A stretch of DNA of 5,825 nt from Desulfuromonadales bacterium (lineage in GTDB: Bacteria; Desulfobacterota; Desulfuromonadia; Desulfuromonadales; BM103). The notes under the pieces were generated by a model. The model was not told where the DNA came from. It ran no database searches and saw nothing but the letters and a program-made list of their open reading frames with translations. Position 1 is the stretch's first letter, and every line of letters begins with the position of its first letter. This document shows positions 1-4,956 of this stretch, in pieces. Location of the stretch: contig DAOVNV010000156.1 of NCBI GenBank assembly GCA_030630015.1, forward strand, positions 1 to 5,825, written 5' to 3'. A program made the position numbers and the translations under genes.

Positions 1-35
1 AGCTCAAGGCGGTCGAACCGCGACAAACCGGTCAT
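1..35 (-). CDS. 5' end of an unidentified gene, possibly ThiF/TcdA-like (partial)
   Basis: Only the first 11 complete codons lie in the window; they read MTGLSRFDRLE on the minus strand and run off the left edge. Many ThiF/HesA/MoeB-family proteins, including TcdA (tRNA threonylcarbamoyladenosine dehydratase, which cyclises t6A to ct6A at position 37 of tRNAs), begin with a short R-F-x-R-x-E-L stretch just before their nucleotide-binding Rossmann fold. That is the whole basis for the suggestion, and the fold itself is not visible. The ATG has only a weak purine stretch upstream, but it overlaps the stop of an 8-codon mini-ORF (55-32) that has a good GGGAG site. The gene lies 130 bases downstream of the TatD gene on the same strand with no clear terminator between, so co-transcription is possible. 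It could equally be an unrelated protein. Confidence 0.35.
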   Translation of the reverse strand, partial: MTGLSRFDRLE

Positions 36-55
36 TTCTGTTGGTTCCAGATCAT
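32..55 (-). other. Mini-ORF of 7 residues overlapping the next start (ATGA)
   Basis: On the minus strand a GGGAG sequence sits 7 bases before an ATG that opens a 7-residue frame (MIWNQQK) followed by TGA. This TGA overlaps the ATG of the partial gene at 35 as ATGA. The better ribosome binding site belongs to the mini-ORF, so it may feed ribosomes to the downstream start by translational coupling. Such a short frame can also arise by chance, so this is a candidate only. Confidence 0.25.
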
Positions 56-165
56 ACGAAGACTCCCTGTCGATCTTGCAGCCTCCTGGCGACACGGGGT
101 GATTAAACAGAATATATGAGACTTTCTTTTAGCACGATCTTTGCGGGCTTGTCAGCGGGATTGTT

Positions 166-927
166 TCAGGGGAGGTGCAAAATCTTTCTGGCGTTGTCTG
201 AGGTGATCCTCGCGGTGTCCTCCAGGCTCCAGTTGCGCAGCCGCGCGACTTCCCGGGCGATCAGCGGCAGGAGCGCCGGACGGTTCTTTTCGCCCCGGAA
301 AGGATGTGGCGCCAGGTCGGGGGCGTCGCTTTCCAGGACCAGCCATTCGGCAGGGATCTGTCTGACCACATCCGGCAGGCGTCGGGCTTCAGGGAAAGTG
401 ACTATTCCGCCGACGCCGAGAGCGAAACCAAGATCAATTGCCTGCTGTGCAACTTCGAGGCTTCCTGAAAAAGCATGCAGAATGCCGCCGACCTGTTCGG
501 CACGCTCTTCGCGTAAAATAACGAGCAGTCGACCGACAGCACGCCGCACATGCAGCAGCAGTGGCAAGTCGAGATCCCGTGCCAGCCGGATCATACAGCG
601 AAAGATCTCTTCCTGCAGAGGCTTCGGTATGTCGACCTGGTTGTCGAGGCCAACTTCGCCGATAGCGACAACTTTCGGGTGTTGAGCTGCTTTGCACAGC
701 TGGTGTTCCCGCTCCGGGCTCCATCCCCTCGCAGCAAGCGGATGAATCCCGGGTGCCGCCCAGGCGCCTGGGATTGCCTCTGCTATGGTAAGAAGTCGGG
801 GCCACCCCTCCGGATGGATTCCGGGGATGACGAAGCTTTCGACCTGGTGCTCACGCGCTTCGGCCACGGCCTCAAGCGGTTGGTCCAGGCAGTCAAGGTG
901 AACATGGGTATCGATCAGATGGAGCAT
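166..927 (-). CDS. TatD-family metal-dependent hydrolase (putative deoxyribonuclease)
   Basis: The 253-residue product is close to the usual 255-265 of the family and complete. It has the metal-binding and catalytic signature of the TatD/YcfH amidohydrolase-fold group: D-T-H-V-H-L-D near residues 6-12 (His8, His10), P-G-I-H-P at 59-63, G-E-V-G-L-D at 90-95 (Glu91), L-H-V-R at 125-128 (His126), H-A-F-S-G at 151-155 (His151), and E-S-D-A-P at 199-203 (Asp201). The C-terminal T-S-D-N-A-R-K-I motif is also typical. Family members are soluble TIM-barrel enzymes with divalent-metal-dependent nuclease activity; the E. coli paralogues TatD, YcfH and YjjV differ in role, and this one cannot be assigned to one of them. 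The ATG at 927 is the first possible in-frame start, with a TGA two codons upstream. The only Shine-Dalgarno-like GAGGA touches the ATG directly, which is too close for normal use. It lies 94 bases downstream of the 69-residue gene on the same strand. Confidence 0.95.
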   Translation of the reverse strand: MLHLIDTHVHLDCLDQPLEAVAEAREHQVESFVIPGIHPEGWPRLLTIAEAIPGAWAAPGIHPLAARGWSPEREHQLCKAAQHPKVVAIGEVGLDNQVDIPKPLQEEIFRCMIRLARDLDLPLLLHVRRAVGRLLVILREERAEQVGGILHAFSGSLEVAQQAIDLGFALGVGGIVTFPEARRLPDVVRQIPAEWLVLESDAPDLAPHPFRGEKNRPALLPLIAREVARLRNWSLEDTARITSDNARKILHLP

Positions 928-932
928 TCCTC

Positions 933-938
933 ATTATA
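933..938 (-). promoter_or_regulatory. Candidate -10 box (TATAAT) for the TatD gene
   Basis: A perfect TATAAT on the minus strand ends 5 bases before the TatD-family ATG. Transcription from it would begin about at the start codon and give a leaderless or almost leaderless mRNA. No good -35 box is seen at 16-18 bases spacing, and there is no extended -10 TG. The match could be chance, with the gene read through from the upstream small gene. Confidence 0.3.
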
Positions 939-984
939 CGCGAGGATTGCAATAAGAGCATCACAGATTCAGGGTCAACCTTGT

Positions 985-1014
985 GCGCATTTTTAAACTA
1001 TGCAATTGATGCGC
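985..1014. repeat. Inverted repeat GCGCAT / ATGCGC
   Basis: A perfect 6-base inverted repeat (985-990 and 1009-1014) flanks an 18-base AT-rich loop in the gap between the 69-residue gene and the TatD gene. No run of U follows on either strand, so it is not a convincing intrinsic terminator. It could be an mRNA hairpin between the two genes, or chance. Confidence 0.3.
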
Positions 1015-1021
1015 CGTTCAC

Positions 1022-1231
1022 TTACCGGAACTGCTTCGGTATCATCTGCCCCGATGGCATCATATCATCTGACGGTGGTTTACCATGTTCCATGCGATAT
1101 TTCTTGCGTTCGCATTCATCCATTTTCTCTCCCCGGCAGTAAGTATTAAGGAAGCCCTTGCATGCCATGTCAAGGGTGTCCTGGTATTTTTGGAAAAAAC
1201 CGCAGTCCGCAAGAAGTTCACAGTCTATCAT
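1022..1231 (-). CDS. Small five-cysteine conserved hypothetical protein (69 aa)
   Basis: The product starts MIDCELL and has five cysteines at residues 4, 10, 24, 32 and 40, followed by a Cys-free tail containing P-P-S-D-D-M-M. The pattern C-x5-C-G-F-F ... Y-C-x-G-x5-C-x-R-K resembles, from memory, a short cysteine motif found in small stand-alone proteins and at the C-termini of some signalling proteins of Geobacter and Desulfovibrio relatives. The role is unknown; metal or Fe-S binding is a guess from cysteine spacing. No signal peptide or membrane segment is seen, so it is probably cytoplasmic. The start at 1231 is chosen because AGGAGG lies 5 bases upstream; a frame eight codons longer exists but would contain that ribosome binding site. 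It is first in the minus-strand set and may be co-transcribed with the TatD gene 94 bases downstream. Confidence 0.75.
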   Translation of the reverse strand: MIDCELLADCGFFQKYQDTLDMACKGFLNTYCRGEKMDECERKKYRMEHGKPPSDDMMPSGQMIPKQFR

Positions 1232-1236
1232 GGTAG

Positions 1237-1242
1237 CCTCCT
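1237..1242 (-). promoter_or_regulatory. Ribosome binding site AGGAGG of the 69-aa gene
   Basis: A full AGGAGG lies 5 bases before the ATG at 1231 on the minus strand. It decides between this start and the upstream in-frame ATG at 1255, which has no such site. Confidence 0.8.
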
Positions 1243-1287
1243 TCTTTGTTGCCACGCATATAATGTGACAATTGCTGATGGTTGGAA

Positions 1288-1316
1288 TATGAATAGTTCG
1301 TGCTACGGTTTGTCAA
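1288..1316 (-). promoter_or_regulatory. Candidate sigma-70 promoter for the 69-aa gene
   Basis: A perfect -35 TTGACA on the minus strand (1316-1311) is followed after 17 bases by TTCATA (1293-1288), a weak -10; TATTCA at a 15-base spacing overlaps it. Transcription would start around 1280 and give a leader of about 50 bases. The -35 is convincing, the -10 is not. A dyad at 1323-1341 lies immediately upstream of the -35. Confidence 0.35.
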
Positions 1317-1322
1317 TCTAAA

Positions 1323-1341
1323 GGCACGCAATTTGTGTGCC
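1323..1341. repeat. Inverted repeat next to the minus-strand -35 box
   Basis: GGCACGC and GTGTGCC pair over 7 positions (one G-T) around a 5-base AT-rich centre. It sits 6 bases upstream of the TTGACA read on the minus strand, a typical place for an activator site. As RNA it would form a stable hairpin. On the plus strand a run of five T lies a few bases beyond it, so a weak terminator is an alternative, but nothing obvious upstream would need one. Confidence 0.4.
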
Positions 1342-1490
1342 GAATGGTTTTTCTGACCGACTGGTAATGCTTTAATCCATGGAGAGTATGTTTCCTTGTG
1401 GAATTTCAATTAGATAGGTTGCTAATTTTTGATGATATTCATTCGCTATTGTTGTCTGGATGGACATGGCTTGGCTGGTTGCTAGTCATT

Positions 1491-1527
1491 TCACCATAAC
1501 TGGTGACCCCTTCTTTGGGGTTTTCAC
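1491..1527. repeat. Two adjacent, partly exclusive stem-loops
   Basis: TCACCA-TAAC-TGGTGA (1491-1506) is a perfect 6-base stem with a 4-base loop. It is followed directly by CCCC-TTCTTT-GGGG-TTTT (1507-1524). The second hairpin can be lengthened by pairing GTG (1503-1505) with CAC (1525-1527) around a bulge, which would break the first stem. On the plus strand the second looks like a weak intrinsic terminator, with a 4-5 base stem and four T. No transcript or gene on that strand upstream is known here, so the function is open. Confidence 0.3.
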
Positions 1528-1711
1528 GTTTGTTTCGGAGAGTAAGCGAGCTGTCCCGGTCTTTAAGCAGACCTTCCACGCGTTGTGTTGTAACAGCATA
1601 AAATTGAGAAGAAGTGTCGAATAAGTGCTTCCTTCGAAAGGGAAAATCTTCCGGCAAAGGGTCAAGAAATGTAAAGGTGTTGAATTTTCGGCGTTATTTC
1701 AAAAAAAACTT

Positions 1712-1740
1712 TTGTAATGGAACAACGTTTGTTTTATATT
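1712..1740 (+). promoter_or_regulatory. Probable sigma-70-type promoter of the TRAP operon
   Basis: TTGTAA (1712-1717) and TATATT (1735-1740) are separated by exactly 17 bases. An eight-base A-tract (1701-1708) directly upstream resembles an UP element. Transcription would start near 1747, leaving a leader of about 155 bases before the dctP start. An inverted TTGAA/TTCAA pair (about 1680-1702) overlaps the upstream side and could be a regulator site. No sigma-54 type GG/GC element was found nearby. Confidence 0.5.
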
Positions 1741-1755
1741 GTCGACCCGAGCTAC

Positions 1756-1777
1756 CCGGTTTTCTTATGAGAACCGG
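1756..1777 (+). promoter_or_regulatory. Leader stem-loop / near-palindrome just after the predicted start site
   Basis: CCGGTTTTC (1756-1764) pairs with GAGAACCGG (1769-1777) across the loop TTAT, 9 pairs with one G-T. It lies about 10 bases after the predicted transcription start. No U-run follows, so it is not a terminator. It could act as a DNA operator (the two halves are nearly symmetric), as a 5' mRNA-stabilising hairpin, or as part of a leader regulatory element. Confidence 0.45.
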
Positions 1778-1808
1778 TGGTGTTGATTGTGCGGAAGATA
1801 AATTTGAA

Positions 1809-1828
1809 AGGTGCTTCGTTGAGCACCT
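1809..1828 (+). promoter_or_regulatory. Second leader stem-loop
   Basis: AGGTGCT (1809-1815) pairs perfectly with AGCACCT (1822-1828) around a 6-base loop TCGTTG. It sits about 65 bases before the dctP ribosome binding site with no U-run after it. Together with the stem at 1756 it makes the dctP leader structured. I do not recognise a known riboswitch class. Confidence 0.4.
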
Positions 1829-1892
1829 GGAGTGTGGGGAAGCGATTCAGGCGACTTATGTGTTGCCGTGAATTTAAACGGATACATAGCAT

Positions 1893-1898
1893 GGGAGG
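1893..1898 (+). promoter_or_regulatory. Ribosome binding site GGGAGG of dctP
   Basis: GGGAGG lies 6 bases before the ATG at 1905. It is clearly stronger than the sites of the two membrane-subunit genes, which agrees with a higher demand for the binding protein. Confidence 0.75.
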
Positions 1899-1904
1899 CA
1901 AGAA

Positions 1905-3005
1905 ATGAAGAAAATTCTGATCGTGTTGATTGCAGCTGTTTTCTGTTTTGGCGTCGTTGCCTGCAAGGACGAGGCCCCGGCTCCTGAGAAGCCGGTTCAG
2001 AAGGCGGAAGTCAAGCCGGAGGCACCCAAGCCCGCAAAGAAGGATCCCCTGGCGGCCTGGAAGCCGAAGTTTGATCCCAGTGGGGCCGAGTACAATTACA
2101 TCCTTTCAAATATTTCCCACCCGGTTATCGAAGGGGTCGCCGTCGGCTACCGGATTCGCGACCGTGTCTGGGAAGACTCTACCGGCCGCCTGTATGTTGA
2201 TTTCCGCCCCCTGGCGCAACTGGGTGGTGAAAAGGACGTGATCAACAAGCTCAAGCTCGGTGCCGTGCATGGCATGTTGAGCTCCTCGGTGGCTGCGGCC
2301 AATGTCTCTGACACGCTTGGTATCGTTAACCTGCCCTATGTGGTTGATACCTTCGATAAACTGGACCAGTTCCGCAATACCCCGGAAGTGTGGGAGCCGT
2401 TTGCCAATGCAGCCCTAGACAGCGGTCTCATGGTTGTTGATTTCACCGGTTACGGGCCTTACGGCTGGGCCACCAACTCGCCGGTCCAGACAATTGCCGA
2501 TGCCAAGGAGATCAACTTCCGCATCGCCGAAGCGCCGGTGAATGCCGATTTTTACAAGGAATGGGGCTTTAAATTCACGGTCATGCCGTGGCCGGATGTC
2601 CCGCAGGCATTGCAGACCGGCGTGATTACCGGTCTTGACCACACGGCAATCGTCTGCAACATCACCAAGAAGTTCAATATTGCCAAAAACTTCACCGAGC
2701 TCGATTATGCGCAGGGCCTGTTTGTCCACCTGATGAACAAGGCCTGGTACGACAAGCTGCCGGAGGATCTGCAGACGATCCTGATGACGGTCATTCTCGA
2801 AGAGAGTGCCAAAACCCGCGAACTGACCAAGCAGCAGCAGGTTGACCAGATTGCCAAGGCCAAGGAGGCCGGTGTTGCTTTCTATCGCCTCAGCGATGCA
2901 GAGAAGCAGGAACTGATCAAGACGACTGCCCCGGTCTATGCTAAATGGGGCGAGAAGATCGGTATGGACTATTTCAATAAGGTTCAGGCCACGCTCGGTA
3001 ATTGA
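1905..3005 (+). CDS. dctP: TRAP transporter solute-binding lipoprotein (DctP family)
   Basis: The 366-residue product is the extracytoplasmic binding subunit of the TRAP transporter encoded by the next two genes; it delivers a substrate, commonly an organic acid anion, to the membrane subunits. Residues 1-20 are a lipoprotein signal: two lysines, a hydrophobic core and the lipobox V-V-A-C with Cys20. A Pro/Lys/Glu/Ala-rich low-complexity tether spans about 23-50. The DctP fold follows from about 55 to 360, with the typical stretch around 200-245: F-R-I-A-E-A-P (Arg206 is in the place of the substrate-carboxylate-binding arginine), W-P-D-V-P-Q-A-L-Q-T-G-V-I-T-G, as in other DctP proteins. TRAP binding proteins are most often free in the periplasm, so the anchor and tether are notable. 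The substrate cannot be told. An intrinsic terminator follows the stop. Confidence 0.93.
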   Translation: MKKILIVLIAAVFCFGVVACKDEAPAPEKPVQKAEVKPEAPKPAKKDPLAAWKPKFDPSGAEYNYILSNISHPVIEGVAVGYRIRDRVWEDSTGRLYVDFRPLAQLGGEKDVINKLKLGAVHGMLSSSVAAANVSDTLGIVNLPYVVDTFDKLDQFRNTPEVWEPFANAALDSGLMVVDFTGYGPYGWATNSPVQTIADAKEINFRIAEAPVNADFYKEWGFKFTVMPWPDVPQALQTGVITGLDHTAIVCNITKKFNIAKNFTELDYAQGLFVHLMNKAWYDKLPEDLQTILMTVILEESAKTRELTKQQQVDQIAKAKEAGVAFYRLSDAEKQELIKTTAPVYAKWGEKIGMDYFNKVQATLGN

Positions 3006-3034
3006 TTCCTGATGCAAAACCCGTTATGATCAGC

Positions 3035-3066
3035 GGCCGGGGAGAGGATCTCTCCCCGGCCTTTTT
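3035..3066 (+). terminator. Intrinsic terminator between dctP and dctQ
   Basis: A perfect 12-base GC-rich stem (3035-3046 with 3050-3061), read as 11 pairs with a 5-base loop if the innermost pair opens, is followed by TTTTT (3062-3066). This is a textbook Rho-independent terminator 30 bases after the dctP stop and 32 bases before dctQ. As dctQ and dctM have no visible promoter of their own, it most likely works as a partial terminator that lowers expression of the membrane subunits. Confidence 0.9.
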
Positions 3067-3097
3067 CTGAATACAGATCAACCCGTAACGGTCCTAC

Positions 3098-3607
3098 ATG
3101 AAAAAAATCATCAGAGTCATTCACAACACGTTCGCTTTTATCGAAGACTGGAGCCTGTTTGTGACCGTCATGGTGGCCCTGCTGGTCGCCATGGCCAATG
3201 TTGTGTTGCGTAAACTGACCAGCGATGTCAACCTCTACTGGTCGGACGAGGTGGTGCGCAAGACGGTCTTCTTCTCAACCTATGTCGGCTGTATCTCTGC
3301 GATCCGCGCCCGTTCGCTGATCCGCATCGATGCCCTGCCGCAGCTTTTCCCTGTTCTCAAGAAGCCTCTGACCCTGCTGAGCCACCTGGCTGTACTGCTG
3401 TTCTCGGGTTGCATGGTCTGGCTGGGCTACAGCATGACCTGCCTGGTTTACAAGGATGCCTTTGCCAAAACGGCATCCCTGCAGATTCCGGAATGGTGGT
3501 TCTATGCCGTGCTGCCGGTTATGGGGGGGATGATGTTCATCCGGACTCTGATCGTGATGATTGAAGACTGGTTCGGAACCAACCTCTGTGAAGAGCAGAA
3601 GGATTGA
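3098..3607 (+). CDS. dctQ: TRAP transporter small membrane subunit (DctQ family)
   Basis: The 169-residue inner-membrane protein has four hydrophobic segments at about 18-38, 52-70, 92-114 and 133-154, the standard DctQ topology and length. Family features are the W-S-D-E-V-V-R-K stretch (48-55) at the start of the second helix, the A-R-S-L-I-R-I-D segment (71-78) after it, and the S-L-Q-I-P-E-W-W-F-Y-A-V-L-P motif (127-140) before the last helix. DctQ packs against DctM and takes part in docking the binding protein. The ATG is the first start after an in-frame TAA 12 bases upstream; no clear Shine-Dalgarno site precedes it, so translation may be weak. It ends 13 bases before dctM. Confidence 0.92.
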   Translation: MKKIIRVIHNTFAFIEDWSLFVTVMVALLVAMANVVLRKLTSDVNLYWSDEVVRKTVFFSTYVGCISAIRARSLIRIDALPQLFPVLKKPLTLLSHLAVLLFSGCMVWLGYSMTCLVYKDAFAKTASLQIPEWWFYAVLPVMGGMMFIRTLIVMIEDWFGTNLCEEQKD

Positions 3608-3620
3608 TGGCGGCTGAATC

Positions 3621-4919
3621 ATGGACACTAACACCCTGATCATACTCGCTTTGCTGCTCGGCTGCCTGGCTGCCACAGTCCCGGTCTTCATGTCCCTTTT
3701 CTTTGCCGGTACGGTCGGTCTGGTCTGGATCGCCGGCATCGATCCGAAGATCGTCATCGAAGTCCTCTATCGCAGCATGGACAAGTTCGCTCTGGTTGTG
3801 GTGCTCTTCTTTGTCCTGTGCGGCAATATCATGACCACCGGCAGCATCGTCAAAAAGTTGATCAAGACCGCCAACACCATGGTCGGTTTCCTTCCCGGCG
3901 GCCTGGCCATGGCCGGGGTCCTTGCCTGCGGTTTCTTCGGTGCGATTTCCGGTTCCACCGTGGCGACAGTCGTGGCTATCGGCGGATTCATGATCCCAGC
4001 CCTGATCAAGGATGACTATGATGAGCAATTCAGCGTCGGCATCATGACCACGGCGCCGATCCTGGGCGTCATCATTCCGCCGTCGATTGCAATGATCCTC
4101 TATGCGATGGTCACCAACGATGCCCTGGAGGCGCTCTTTTTGACCGGGTTCATCCCGGGCACTCTGATCATCGTGGGAATGTCGCTGTATGCCTACTTCT
4201 TCTGCAAACGCCGCGGCTATAAAACCCTGCCCCGGCCCAGCCTGCATGAGACCCTGAGTACGCTGCGCGAAAGTTTCTGGGCCTTACTCCTGCCATTTAT
4301 TATCTTCGGGGGAATTTATTCGGGATATTTCACGGCCAACGAGGCTGCGGTGGTCGCCTGTTTCTACGCTTTTTTCGTCGAAATCTTCATCCATAAGGAT
4401 ATGAAGCTGATCGATGTCAAGAACGTGGTCGTCTCTTCTGCGGTGACTTCGGCGACACTGCTGGTGATCGTGGCCGGGGCCTCCGTTTTCGGCGAGTACC
4501 TGACCTTTGAACAGATTCCCAATCAGATCGCCAATGCCGTGGTGGCCAATATTCAGTCCCCCTGGGTCTTTTTGCTGGCAGTCAACTGCCTGTTGCTGAT
4601 GGTCGGCATGTTCATGGATATTATCTCGGCCACCCTGATCCTGACACCGATCTTCCTGCCCCTGCTCTCCAAGTTCGGGATCGATACGATGCATTTCGGT
4701 TTGCTCATGACCCTGAACCTGGGCATTGGTTACTGCACGCCGCCGCTCGGGGTCAGCTTGTATATCTCCGGGGCCGTTGCCAACCGCAACCTGATCTATG
4801 TTTCCAAGGCGGTGATGCCTTTCCTGCTGATCCAGATCGCTATATTGCTGTTGCTGACCTTCTGGCCTGACCTGGTTCTGCTGCTGCCGAAACTGGTCTA
4901 CAACTACGTACCAGGTTAG
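3621..4919 (+). CDS. dctM: TRAP transporter large membrane subunit (DctM family)
   Basis: The 432-residue multi-helix inner-membrane protein is of normal length for DctM, the ion-coupled (usually Na+) transport channel of TRAP systems, in the ion transporter superfamily. Diagnostic stretches are F-G-A-I-S-G-S-T-V-A-T (106-116) of the first hairpin, L-G-V-I-I-P-P-S (148-155), G-G-I-Y-S-G-Y-F-T-A-N-E-A-A (230-243), M-F-M-D-I-I-S-A-T with following T-P-I-F-L-P (330-347), and G-I-G-Y-C-T-P-P-L-G (368-377). The ATG at 3621 lies 13 bases after the dctQ stop. Its ribosome binding site (GGCGG) is weak, so coupling to dctQ translation is likely. An ATG overlapping the dctQ stop is in another frame and is not the start. 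UspA follows 37 bases downstream. Confidence 0.95.
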   Translation: MDTNTLIILALLLGCLAATVPVFMSLFFAGTVGLVWIAGIDPKIVIEVLYRSMDKFALVVVLFFVLCGNIMTTGSIVKKLIKTANTMVGFLPGGLAMAGVLACGFFGAISGSTVATVVAIGGFMIPALIKDDYDEQFSVGIMTTAPILGVIIPPSIAMILYAMVTNDALEALFLTGFIPGTLIIVGMSLYAYFFCKRRGYKTLPRPSLHETLSTLRESFWALLLPFIIFGGIYSGYFTANEAAVVACFYAFFVEIFIHKDMKLIDVKNVVVSSAVTSATLLVIVAGASVFGEYLTFEQIPNQIANAVVANIQSPWVFLLAVNCLLLMVGMFMDIISATLILTPIFLPLLSKFGIDTMHFGLLMTLNLGIGYCTPPLGVSLYISGAVANRNLIYVSKAVMPFLLIQIAILLLLTFWPDLVLLLPKLVYNYVPG

Positions 4920-4942
4920 CGCCTGGTTCGCCCAATGTTCCG

Positions 4943-4951
4943 AGGAGGAGG
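4943..4951 (+). promoter_or_regulatory. Strong ribosome binding site of the uspA-like gene
   Basis: AGGAGGAGG ends 5 bases before the ATG at 4957. It is the strongest site in the operon, which suggests the Usp protein is made in good amount even if its mRNA level is lowered by the upstream terminator. Confidence 0.8.
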
Positions 4952-4956
4952 CTTTC

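Larger units (their letters stand above)
1232..1904. other. Long AT-rich intergenic region between divergent units
   Basis: This stretch separates the minus-strand small gene from the plus-strand TRAP operon. It is clearly richer in A+T than the genes on either side. Open frames inside it (for example 1614-1871 plus, 1657-1439 minus) start with GTG or TTG, lack good ribosome binding sites and show no recognisable protein motif, so they are not called. What it does hold is listed separately: the minus-strand promoter and dyad, tandem hairpins near 1500, the operon promoter and two leader stem-loops. Roughly 1342-1490 and 1528-1700 show nothing I can name. Confidence 0.7.

Noticed and set aside
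116..685. Plus-strand 189-codon frame opposite the TatD-family gene
   Set aside because: It overlaps the clearly real TatD gene on the other strand and has an Arg/Ser-rich composition typical of antisense reading of GC-rich coding DNA.
1468..1484. Sigma-54-like TGGC...TTGC element
   Set aside because: The spacing between the two blocks is one base too long, and it lies far from dctP with a better sigma-70-type promoter between.
1439..1657. Minus-strand 72-codon frame in the intergenic region
   Set aside because: TTG start, no Shine-Dalgarno site, AT-rich local composition unlike the real genes, no motif.
1614..1871. Plus-strand 85-codon frame in the leader region
   Set aside because: It starts at GTG with no good ribosome binding site, covers the predicted promoter and both leader stem-loops, and its product has no recognisable motif.
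2415..3017. Minus-strand 200-codon frame within dctP
   Set aside because: It lies opposite dctP and shows no family motif; it also runs into the terminator region. It is an antisense shadow.
3607..3620. ATG overlapping the dctQ stop as an alternative dctM start
   Set aside because: It is in a different reading frame from dctM, so it cannot be the start.
3537..4247. Minus-strand 236-codon frame opposite dctQ/dctM
   Set aside because: His/Asp/Gln-rich composition is the mirror of hydrophobic codons in a membrane protein gene; no recognisable domain.
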